Positions 8,198 to 15,379 of a DNA stretch of 64,000 bases are shown in pieces. The notes below the pieces were generated by a model. That model saw only the letters and a list, made by a program, of their open reading frames with translations, was not told where the DNA came from and did not search any database. This DNA comes from Streptomyces sp. CG 926 (GTDB lineage: Bacteria; Actinomycetota; Actinomycetes; Streptomycetales; Streptomycetaceae): NCBI RefSeq assembly GCF_003148825.1, contig NZ_QGGZ01000001.1, positions 434,001 to 498,000 of the forward strand. Direction: 5' to 3'. Each line of letters opens with the position of its first letter. Position 1 is the first letter of the stretch. Both the position numbers and the translations under genes were made by a program.

Positions 8198-9778
8198 ATG
8201 CTCCACCCCTTGAAGAAGCGCGCCGCTGTCCTGCTGTCGATCTCCACCGTCGCCGCCGCTCTCGCGAGCCCGGTCACGGCCGCGCCCGCCGCACCGGGCG
8301 ACCCGGCCGCCCAGGCGCCGGCGCGGGCCGCGCTGCGCTGGACCGGCTGCAAGACCCCGCGCTACCCGACGCTGCAGTGCGCGTCCCTCAAGGTGCCCCT
8401 GGACCACGCGCGGCCCGACGGTCGGCAGATCACCCTCGCCCTGACCCGGGTCCCGCACACCGGCCCCACCTCCCAGGGCCCGCTGCTGGTCAACCCGGGT
8501 GGCCCGGGCGGCAGCGGCCTCAGCCTCGCCGGTTACATCGCCTCCGCCCTCCCCAAGGAGGTGGCCGCCCAGTACGACGTGATCGGCTTCGACGCCCGGG
8601 GCGTCGGCAAGAGCGAGCCCGCCCTGGACTGCGCGGCCGGCCACTTCAAGCCCGCCCGCCCGGACTCCGTCCCCATGGACGAGGCCACCGAGCGGGCCAA
8701 CCTGGACCGGGTGCGCTCCTTCGCCGAGTCCTGCGGTACCAAGCACGCGGACGTGCTCCCGTACATCGACACCGTCTCGGCCGCCCGGGACATCGAGGTG
8801 CTGCGCGGCGCGCTCGGCGCGGAGCGGATCAGCTACTTCGGCTACTCGTACGGCACCTACCTGGGCGCGGTGTACGCCAAGCTCCACCCGGGCCGCGTGC
8901 ACCGGCTCGTCCTGGACTCCGTGGTCGACCCGAGCGGGGTCTGGTACGAGGACAACCTCGCCCAGGACCTCGCCTTCGACGCCCGCCACAAGGCCTTCCT
9001 GGCCTGGGTGGCCACCTACGACGCCACCTACAAGCTGGGCACCGACCCGGCCGCGGTCGAGCGGGCCTGGTACGCGATGCGGGACGCGCTGCGGGAGCGT
9101 CCGGCGGGCGGCAAGGTGGGTCCGGCGGAGCTGGAGGACACCTTCATGCCGGGCGGGTACTACAACGGCTACTGGCCGAACCTGGCCGAGGCCTTCGCCG
9201 CCTTCACGGTGGCCAAGGACCCGAAGCCGCTGGTGGCCGCGTACGAGCGGTTCGGTGCGGTGGAGCCCTCCGCGGGCAACGGCTACAGCGTCTACACGGC
9301 GGTCCAGTGCCGTGACTCGGCCTGGCCGAAGGACTGGAACCAGTGGCGGGCGGACATGTGGCGCACGCACGCCGAGGCGCCGTTCATGACCTGGAACAAC
9401 GCCTGGTACAACGCCCCGTGCGCGTTCTGGCCGACGGAGCCGCTGGACGCCCCCGACGTGACCAACGCGGATCTCCCGCCCGCGCTCCTGCTCCAGGCGA
9501 CGGAGGACGCGGCGACCCCCTTCGCGGGGGCGCTCAGCATGCGGGAGAAGCTGAAGGGCTCGGCCCTGCTGGTCGAGGAGGGCGGCGGCAACCACGGCAT
9601 CGCCCTGAGCGGCAACAAGTGCCTCGACGAGAAGGTCGCGGCCTACCTGGCGACGGGCAAGGCCTCGGACGCCACCTGCCCCGCCCAGGCGGCGCCGAAG
9701 CCGACCACGGCGACCCGCGCGGTGCCCGCGTCCGCCGGCGGCGCGGCCCTGCACGGCCTGCTCGGCTTCCGGGGCTGA
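8198..9778 (+). CDS. secreted alpha/beta hydrolase, tripeptidyl aminopeptidase type (526 aa)
   Basis: Begins MLHPLKKRAAVLLSISTV, a Sec signal peptide with likely cleavage after VTA (around residue 28), so exported. The hydrolase core shows the oxyanion region LLVNPGGPGGSG, the family motif DVIGFDARGVGKS, nucleophile elbow GYSYGTYLG and a C-terminal TAP-like domain with LLQATEDAATPF and the histidine in GGNHGIAL. This matches the Streptomyces mycelial tripeptidyl aminopeptidase (SlpD/SlpE/Tap) family, which removes N-terminal tripeptides from secreted proteins. Length is typical. Ribosome site GGGAGG lies about 8 bases before the ATG at 8198. Monocistronic; converges with the HEAT-repeat gene. 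Confidence 0.92.
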   Translation: MLHPLKKRAAVLLSISTVAAALASPVTAAPAAPGDPAAQAPARAALRWTGCKTPRYPTLQCASLKVPLDHARPDGRQITLALTRVPHTGPTSQGPLLVNPGGPGGSGLSLAGYIASALPKEVAAQYDVIGFDARGVGKSEPALDCAAGHFKPARPDSVPMDEATERANLDRVRSFAESCGTKHADVLPYIDTVSAARDIEVLRGALGAERISYFGYSYGTYLGAVYAKLHPGRVHRLVLDSVVDPSGVWYEDNLAQDLAFDARHKAFLAWVATYDATYKLGTDPAAVERAWYAMRDALRERPAGGKVGPAELEDTFMPGGYYNGYWPNLAEAFAAFTVAKDPKPLVAAYERFGAVEPSAGNGYSVYTAVQCRDSAWPKDWNQWRADMWRTHAEAPFMTWNNAWYNAPCAFWPTEPLDAPDVTNADLPPALLLQATEDAATPFAGALSMREKLKGSALLVEEGGGNHGIALSGNKCLDEKVAAYLATGKASDATCPAQAAPKPTTATRAVPASAGGAALHGLLGFRG

Positions 9779-9842
9779 GGCCCGGCGGGTGGCCGGGCCG
9801 ACCTTCCCGAACTCCTCGTCCGGATCGGGGCCTTCGCGATCA

Positions 9843-9858
9843 CCGCCCGCACGGGCGG
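9843..9858. terminator. possible bidirectional hairpin between convergent genes
   Basis: A 7-base GC-only palindrome (9843-9849 with 9852-9858) lies between the convergent aminopeptidase and HEAT-repeat genes. It is short and lacks a T tract, so only weakly supported. Confidence 0.35.
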
Positions 9859-9868
9859 GCCGCGGCCC

Positions 9869-10420
9869 TCAGTCCAGGCTGCGCAGCGCGGCCGTCGCCG
9901 CCACCGCCAGCCGGGGGTGCGACTGGGCGCGGGTGAGGAGTTCGCGGGCGCGGGGGTCGGCGAGGGCGCCGAGGCCCTCGACGCAGGCCAGGGCCACCCG
10001 CCAGTACGGCTCGTGCGGGGACAGCAGCCGTCCCAGGGTGGCCAGCAGGGCCGGTACGGACTCGGGCGCGCGCAGGGCGGTGAGCAGCCGCACGGGCTGC
10101 AGGGCGTAGGCCGTGCGCAGGCCGTTGGTGGCGAGGGCCGCCGCCGCGCGGGCGGTGCGGGGGTCGCCGAGGACGGCCAGCGCCTCGGCGGCGGCCGCGC
10201 ACCGGGCCGGGTCCCGGTGGTTGAGGAGCAGGACGAGGGCTTCGAAGGCCCGACGGTCTCCCGCGAGGCCCAGCCGGTACGCGGCCAGTTCGCGGGCCCA
10301 CAGGGGCAGTCCGGCCGAGGTCAGGGAGGCCGCGAGGCCGTCGGGGGCGGCCGTGAGCAGCACCTCGTACTCGGGTGACGGTCCCGCCTCCGCCCGCAGG
10401 CGCTCCAGCACGTCGTTCAC
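9869..10420 (-). CDS. HEAT-repeat-like protein (183 aa)
   Basis: All-helical protein built from about five tandem alpha-alpha units. Recurring patterns such as AFEALVLLLNHRDPARCAAAAEALAVLGDPRTARAAAALA and PEPYWRVALACVEGLGALADPRARELL show the DP-x-VR/A-x-A-A spacing of HEAT/PBS lyase-like repeats. No catalytic residues. Homologues in this position are sometimes labelled adenylosuccinate lyase in databases; nothing in the sequence supports a lyase, and the protein is far too short. Likely a protein-interaction scaffold. Transcribed away from the hbdA gene across a 396-base gap. Confidence 0.7.
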   Translation of the reverse strand: MNDVLERLRAEAGPSPEYEVLLTAAPDGLAASLTSAGLPLWARELAAYRLGLAGDRRAFEALVLLLNHRDPARCAAAAEALAVLGDPRTARAAAALATNGLRTAYALQPVRLLTALRAPESVPALLATLGRLLSPHEPYWRVALACVEGLGALADPRARELLTRAQSHPRLAVAATAALRSLD

Positions 10421-10816
10421 CCGGCCACCCTAGGGGGACACAGCGGTCGCCGTGCCGGGTTTCGGGACATCGGAGACAGCCGGTTGATCGATGATCGATG
10501 ATCGGTACATTTGGGCGGTACAGGTCACATCTCCGCGCTCTGGCGGACCAGTTACCGGCGAGTTACTGTCGTTTCAACACGTACGAGGGCGGCCTGGTGA
10601 CGCAGCCGCCTCGTGTCGGTCGGTTCGTATCTCCACGGCGTGACCCCGGGACAGGGTCGCGTCGTTTCCGCCCCCGGGACTCATCTCCCCGTGGGCTCCC
10701 CTTCTCGGGCCCCCTCACCCCGGGCCCTTCCACCGCACGGCTCTTCCGTACGGCATCCGCGCGCGCCGTGCGCCGCGCGCCCCTCAGTCGTCACCCTCTT
10801 CCACTGGAGTCCCTCG
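10421..10816. promoter_or_regulatory. upstream region of hbdA with GATCGAT repeats
   Basis: Gene-free region between the divergent HEAT-repeat gene and hbdA. Positions 10484-10505 carry a tandem TGATCGA/TGATCG run (three overlapping GATCG units), and a related TGATCGATCA palindrome occurs upstream of ccrA (13716-13725). The remaining 300 bases up to the hbdA start show no gene. A shared operator, perhaps for the TetR protein encoded between the two genes, is an inference. Confidence 0.4.
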
Positions 10817-12616
10817 ATGGACCGTCAGTCCAGTCAGCCCACCCTCCAGACCATCGCCGTCGTCGGCCTCGGCACGATGGGCACCGGCATCGCCGAGGTC
10901 CTCGCCCGATCCGGCCGCGAGGTCATCGGCATCGACATCAGCGAGGCCGCCGCCCACCGGGCTGCGACCGCCCTCGCCGCGGCCACCGCGCGCTCCGTCG
11001 CCCGGGAGCGGCTCACCGAGCAGGAGCGGTCCGACGTGCTCGCCCGCTTCCGGACCTTCACCGACCTGGGCGCCGCCGCCGAGGCCGATCTGGTCATCGA
11101 GGTCGTCCCCGAGTCGTACGAGATCAAGCAGCAGGTGTTCCGCGAGCTCGACGCGATCGTGCGGCCCGACACCATCCTCGCCACCGGCACCAACGCCCTG
11201 TCGGTGACGCGCATGGCCGCCGAGTCGCAGCGTCCGGAGCGCGTGCTGGGCCTGCACTTCTTCAACCCGGTCCCGGCGATGAAGCTGGTCGAGATCGTCT
11301 CCTGCGTCCTGACCGCCCCGCCGGCCGTCGAGGCGGTCACCGAACTGGCCCGCGAGCTCGGCAAGGAGCCCGTCCCGGTCGGCGACCGGCCCGGTTTCGT
11401 CGCCGACGGCCTGCTCTTCGGCTACCTCAACCAGGCCGCCGCGATGTTCGAGGCGCGGTACGCCTCCCGCGAGGACATCGACGCGGCCATGCGGCTCGGC
11501 TGCGGACTGCCCATGGGCCCGCTCGCGCTGCTGGACCTGATCGGCGTGGACACCGCCCGTACCGTTCTGGAGGCCATGTACGCCTCCTCCGGCGACCGGC
11601 TGCACGCCCCGGCCCCGATCCTGGGCCAGCTGGCCGAGGCCGGCCTGACCGGGCAGAAGTCCGGCCGCGGCTTCTACACGTACGAGGCGCCGGGCAGCTC
11701 GGTGATCGTCCGCGACCTGCAGACCCCGCTGGACGGGTCCCTGGTGGGCGGCGGCCGCCCCGTGAACTCGGTCGGCGTGGCCGGCTCGGGGACCATGGCG
11801 AGCGGGATCGCCCAGGTCTTCGCGCAGGCCGGTTACAGCGTGGTGCTCGCCGCCCGCAGCCAGGAGAAGGCCGAGGCCGCCAAGGCCGCGATCGGGAAGT
11901 CCTTGGGCCGTGCGGTGTCCAAGGGCCGCCTGACCGAGGAGGGCGCCGCCGAGACCCTGGCGCGGATCACGCCGGCGGGGTCGCTGGACGCCTTCGCCGA
12001 GGTGGACCTGGCGGTGGAGGCCGTCGCCGAGGACCTGGCGGTCAAGCAGGAGCTGTTCGCGGCCCTGGACAAGGTCTGCAAGCCGGGTGCGGTGCTCGCC
12101 ACCACCACCTCCTCGCTGCCGGTGATCGCGGTCGCCCGCGTGACCTCGCGTCCGCAGGACGTGATCGGCATGCACTTCTTCAACCCGGCCCCGGCGATGA
12201 AGCTGGTCGAGGTGGTCCGGACCGTCCTGACGGCCGACGACGTGCACGCCACGGTCCGCGAGATCTGCCTCAAGGTGCGCAAGCACCCGGTGGACTGCGG
12301 CGACCGCGCCGGCTTCATCGTGAACGCACTGCTGTTCCCGTACCTCAACAACGCGATCAAGATGGTCGAGCAGCACTACGCCGACATCGACCAGATCGAC
12401 GCGGCGATGAAGCTGGGCGGCGGCTACCCGATGGGCCCGTTCGAGCTCCTCGACGTGGTCGGCCTGGACGTCTCGCTGGCCATCGAGAAGGTCCTGCACA
12501 AGGAGTTCCGCGACCCGGGCCTGGCCCCGTCCCCGCTGCTGGAGCACCTGGTGGCGGCGGGCTGCCTGGGCCGGAAGACCGGCCGCGGATTCCGTGAGTA
12601 CGCCGCCCGCCGGTAA
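10817..12616 (+). CDS. hbdA: 3-hydroxybutyryl-CoA dehydrogenase, tandem double-domain (599 aa)
   Basis: Two full 3-hydroxyacyl-CoA dehydrogenases in one chain. Domain 1 (about residues 12-300) has the Rossmann loop VVGLGTMGTGIAEV, and domain 2 (about 315-595) has VAGSGTMASGIAQV. Each repeats the catalytic-His segment HFFNP-PAMKLVE, the GD-R-GF(V/I) helix and a terminal GRGF(Y/R) tail. Single-domain HbdA is about 285 aa, so this is an internal duplication/fusion; both halves keep their key residues. Reaction: acetoacetyl-CoA to (S)-3-hydroxybutyryl-CoA, feeding crotonyl-CoA to CcrA. ATG 10817 was chosen for the GGAG eight bases upstream and because upstream codons are non-homologous filler. 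Precedes tetR and the ccrA operon. Confidence 0.93.
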   Translation: MDRQSSQPTLQTIAVVGLGTMGTGIAEVLARSGREVIGIDISEAAAHRAATALAAATARSVARERLTEQERSDVLARFRTFTDLGAAAEADLVIEVVPESYEIKQQVFRELDAIVRPDTILATGTNALSVTRMAAESQRPERVLGLHFFNPVPAMKLVEIVSCVLTAPPAVEAVTELARELGKEPVPVGDRPGFVADGLLFGYLNQAAAMFEARYASREDIDAAMRLGCGLPMGPLALLDLIGVDTARTVLEAMYASSGDRLHAPAPILGQLAEAGLTGQKSGRGFYTYEAPGSSVIVRDLQTPLDGSLVGGGRPVNSVGVAGSGTMASGIAQVFAQAGYSVVLAARSQEKAEAAKAAIGKSLGRAVSKGRLTEEGAAETLARITPAGSLDAFAEVDLAVEAVAEDLAVKQELFAALDKVCKPGAVLATTTSSLPVIAVARVTSRPQDVIGMHFFNPAPAMKLVEVVRTVLTADDVHATVREICLKVRKHPVDCGDRAGFIVNALLFPYLNNAIKMVEQHYADIDQIDAAMKLGGGYPMGPFELLDVVGLDVSLAIEKVLHKEFRDPGLAPSPLLEHLVAAGCLGRKTGRGFREYAARR

Positions 12617-12779
12617 TCCGTCGGGCCACGAGCCGGATGCGTGGGGAGGGCTGCTCGGGCCCGCCGGACCCTCACGGCGGGCCAACCCTCACGAGCCCAG
12701 TGCGGGCCCTCCCCCGCATCCACCCCTCTCCCACCCCCCGCAGGCGCGCTCCCCTGCACGAATGAAGTACTTTCGCTCT

Positions 12780-13592
12780 ATGTCCCAGCCCGCCAAGAAC
12801 TCGCCCCGCGCCGCCACGGCCTCCGACACTCCGGAGAGCCCGGCCGGCACCAAGGCGGCCGCTCAGCGGCTCAAGATGCGTCGCGAGCTCGCCGCCGCGG
12901 CCATGGAGCTCTTCGCGACCAAGGGGTACGAGGCGACGACGGTCGACGAGATCGCCGCGACCGCCGGCGTCGCGCGGCGGACCTTCTTCCGGCACTTCCG
13001 GTCCAAGGAAGAGGCGATCTTCCCGGACCACGACGACACCCTGACCCGCGCCGAGGCCGTCCTGGACGTGGCCCCGGCGCACGAGCACCCGCTCGACACG
13101 GTGTGCCGGGGGATCAAGGAAGTCATGAAGATGTACGCCGCCTCGCCGGCGGTGTCGGTGGAGCGCTACCGGCTGACCCGCGAGGTGCCGGCGCTGCGGG
13201 AGCGGGAGATCGCCTCGGTGGCCCGGTACGAGCGGCTGTTCACCCGCTACCTGCTCGCGCACTTCGACGAGCAGGACCACCACGACGGCAACGACGACCC
13301 GCTGCTGGCCGAGGTGGCCGCCTCCGCGGTGGTCACGGCCCACAACCACGTACTGCGGCGCTGGCTGCGCGCGGGGGGCCAGGGGGACGTGGAGGCGCAG
13401 CTGGACCACGCCTTCTCGATCGTCCGGAAGACCTTCGGTTCGGGCATCGGGGCGGGTCGCACCCCGGGCTCGGCGCCGGCTCTGCCCGCGGCCGTCCGTA
13501 CGCAGGGCGAGGTACTGGTGGCGGTGGCCCGCACCGATGCCCCGCTGGACGAGGTCATGCGCACCATCGAAGAGGCGCTGCGCGCCAAGTAG
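12780..13592 (+). CDS. TetR family transcriptional regulator (270 aa)
   Basis: N-terminal TetR DNA-binding domain: helix MRRELAAAAMELFATKGYEATT, then the HTH TVDEIAATAGVARRTFFRHF and FRSKEEAIF. The C-terminal ligand domain is less conserved. A basic/disordered tail of about 30 residues precedes the DNA-binding domain, and the region after about residue 215 is an extra Ala/Gly-rich extension. Two in-frame ATGs exist (12762 and 12780); I use 12780, although neither has a strong ribosome site, so leaderless translation is possible. It lies between hbdA and ccrA in the same orientation and is followed by a strong terminator, so it is the likely regulator of the ethylmalonyl-CoA genes. That role is inferred from position. 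Confidence 0.85.
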   Translation: MSQPAKNSPRAATASDTPESPAGTKAAAQRLKMRRELAAAAMELFATKGYEATTVDEIAATAGVARRTFFRHFRSKEEAIFPDHDDTLTRAEAVLDVAPAHEHPLDTVCRGIKEVMKMYAASPAVSVERYRLTREVPALREREIASVARYERLFTRYLLAHFDEQDHHDGNDDPLLAEVAASAVVTAHNHVLRRWLRAGGQGDVEAQLDHAFSIVRKTFGSGIGAGRTPGSAPALPAAVRTQGEVLVAVARTDAPLDEVMRTIEEALRAK

Positions 13593-13646
13593 TCACGCTC
13601 GTCGAGTCACTCCCCCGGCCGTCGCCGGGGGGGTGCCCCTCGTCAC

Positions 13647-13677
13647 AGCGGCCGCTCCCTGAACGGGAGCGGCCGCT
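13647..13677 (+). terminator. strong intrinsic terminator after tetR
   Basis: Perfect 13-base stem (13647-13659 with 13665-13677), 5-base loop TGAAC, followed by TTTCGTTTG. This is one of the best hairpin-plus-T-rich terminators in the window and separates hbdA-tetR transcription from the ccrA operon. Confidence 0.85.
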
Positions 13678-13715
13678 TTCGTTTGTCCCGGGTTGCCCCT
13701 ACTCGCGGGTAACTC

Positions 13716-13810
13716 TGATCGATCATCGCTCATCGGTGCAGGTCAATCGGCAAATGAGAGAAAGTTTTGGCACGCGGTGCCTTGCCGGGTGACACGGGGT
13801 GCCATACGTT
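13716..13810 (+). promoter_or_regulatory. candidate ccrA promoter and operator
   Basis: A perfect TGATCGATCA palindrome at 13716-13725 resembles the repeat upstream of hbdA. Further down, TTGCCG (13782-13787) and TACGTT (13805-13810) form a -35/-10 pair with 17-base spacing. If correct, transcription would begin near 13817 and leave a leader of about 190 bases before the GTG start of ccrA at 14011. Prediction by eye only. Confidence 0.4.
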
Positions 13811-14010
13811 GAAGTCGTCCGGATGTCCCCGCGACCCACACCCACCCGGTGTGGAACGCGCCCCGGATTGCCTGCGTCACCAGGCACCGCACGCCTCACC
13901 ACGGGCGTAGCCCAGCAGCATCGCACCAGCCGGACCGACGGCACACACCCGCACCACGCACCCCCGTTCCCCTCAGCGCACCCTCATCAGCGCTAGCCGG
14001 AGGCTCTACC

Positions 14011-15348
14011 GTGAAGGACATCCTGGACGCGATTCAGTCGCAGTCCGCCACCGCCGCAGACTTCGCGGCCCTGCCGCTGCCCGACTCGTACCGCGCGATC
14101 ACCGTGCACAAGGACGAGGCGGAGATGTTCGCGGGGCTGACGACACGCGAGAAGGACCCGCGCAAGTCCCTTCACCTGGACAACGTCCCGGTGCCGGAGC
14201 TGGGCCCGGGCGAGGCCCTGGTCGCCGTCATGGCCTCCTCGGTCAACTACAACTCCGTGTGGACCTCGATCTTCGAGCCGGTCTCCACCTTCAGCTTCCT
14301 GGAGCGCTACGGGCGCCTCTCGGAGCTCACCAAGCGCCACGACCTGCCCTACCACGTCATCGGCTCCGACCTCGCGGGCGTCGTGCTGCGCACCGGCCCC
14401 GGCGTCAACGCCTGGAACCCGGGCGACGAGGTCGTCGCCCACTGCCTCTCGGTCGAGCTGGAGTCCTCGGACGGCCACAACGACACGATGCTCGACCCCG
14501 AGCAGCGCATCTGGGGCTTCGAGACCAACTTCGGCGGCCTCGCCGAGATCGCCCTGGTCAAGTCCAACCAGCTGATGCCCAAGCCCGACCACCTGAGCTG
14601 GGAGGAGGCCGCCTCCCCCGGTCTGGTCAACTCCACCGCCTACCGCCAGCTGGTCTCCCGCAACGGCGCCGGCATGAAGCAGGGCGACAACGTCCTGATC
14701 TGGGGCGCCAGCGGCGGCCTCGGCTCCTACGCGACCCAGTTCGCGCTCGCCGGCGGCGCCAACCCGATCTGCGTGGTCTCCAGCCCCGAGAAGGCGGACA
14801 TCTGCCGGGCCATGGGCGCCACCGCGGTCATCGACCGCAACGCCGAGGGCTACAAGTTCTGGAAGGACGAGAACACCCAGGACCCGCGCGAGTGGAAGCG
14901 CTTCGGCTCGAAGATCCGCGAGCTGACCGGCGGCGAGGACATCGACATCGTCTTCGAGCACCCGGGCCGCGAGACCTTCGGCGCCTCGGTGTACGTCACC
15001 CGCAAGGGCGGCACCATCACCACCTGCGCCTCGACCTCCGGCTACATGCACCAGTACGACAACCGCTACCTGTGGATGTCGCTCAAGAAGATCGTCGGCT
15101 CCCACTTCGCCAACTACCGCGAGGCCTGGGAGGCCAACCGCCTGATCGCCAAGGGCAAGATCCACCCCACCCTGTCGAAGGTCTACTCCCTGGAGGACAC
15201 CGGGCAGGCCGCCTACGACGTCCACCGCAACCTCCACCAGGGCAAGGTCGGCGTCCTCGCGCTGGCCCCCGAGGAGGGCCTGGGCGTCCGCGACCACGAG
15301 ATGCGCGCCGAGCACCTCGACGCGATCAACCGCTTCCGTAACGTCTGA
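14011..15348 (+). CDS. ccrA: crotonyl-CoA carboxylase/reductase (445 aa)
   Basis: Medium-chain dehydrogenase/reductase that reductively carboxylates crotonyl-CoA to (2S)-ethylmalonyl-CoA with NADPH and CO2. The four residues reported to hold CO2 in the Kitasatospora enzyme occur at the same numbering here: Asn81 (VNYNSV), Phe170-Glu171 (WGFETN) and His365 (GSHFANY). The cofactor-binding loop is WGASGGLGSYA at about 231-241. Start: GTG 14011 with GGAGG nine bases upstream; a longer upstream open frame has no homology-like content. First gene of the ccrA-meaA-mcl-maoC-mcd operon. Role: central step of the ethylmalonyl-CoA pathway and supply of ethylmalonyl-CoA as a polyketide extender. Confidence 0.98.
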   Translation: MKDILDAIQSQSATAADFAALPLPDSYRAITVHKDEAEMFAGLTTREKDPRKSLHLDNVPVPELGPGEALVAVMASSVNYNSVWTSIFEPVSTFSFLERYGRLSELTKRHDLPYHVIGSDLAGVVLRTGPGVNAWNPGDEVVAHCLSVELESSDGHNDTMLDPEQRIWGFETNFGGLAEIALVKSNQLMPKPDHLSWEEAASPGLVNSTAYRQLVSRNGAGMKQGDNVLIWGASGGLGSYATQFALAGGANPICVVSSPEKADICRAMGATAVIDRNAEGYKFWKDENTQDPREWKRFGSKIRELTGGEDIDIVFEHPGRETFGASVYVTRKGGTITTCASTSGYMHQYDNRYLWMSLKKIVGSHFANYREAWEANRLIAKGKIHPTLSKVYSLEDTGQAAYDVHRNLHQGKVGVLALAPEEGLGVRDHEMRAEHLDAINRFRNV

Positions 15349-15379
15349 GTCCGTTCAAAGGCCTAAGGGACAGCCTGAG

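Noticed and set aside
9869..10420. Adenylosuccinate lyase annotation sometimes attached to this locus in relatives
   Set aside because: 183 residues of helical repeats; none of the lyase signature (SS-x-MPxKxN) is present.
10613..10816. Longer start for hbdA at 10613 (extra 68 codons)
   Set aside because: The extension is Pro/Ser/Arg-rich without family similarity, while ATG 10817 has GGAG at the right distance and begins just before the Rossmann loop.
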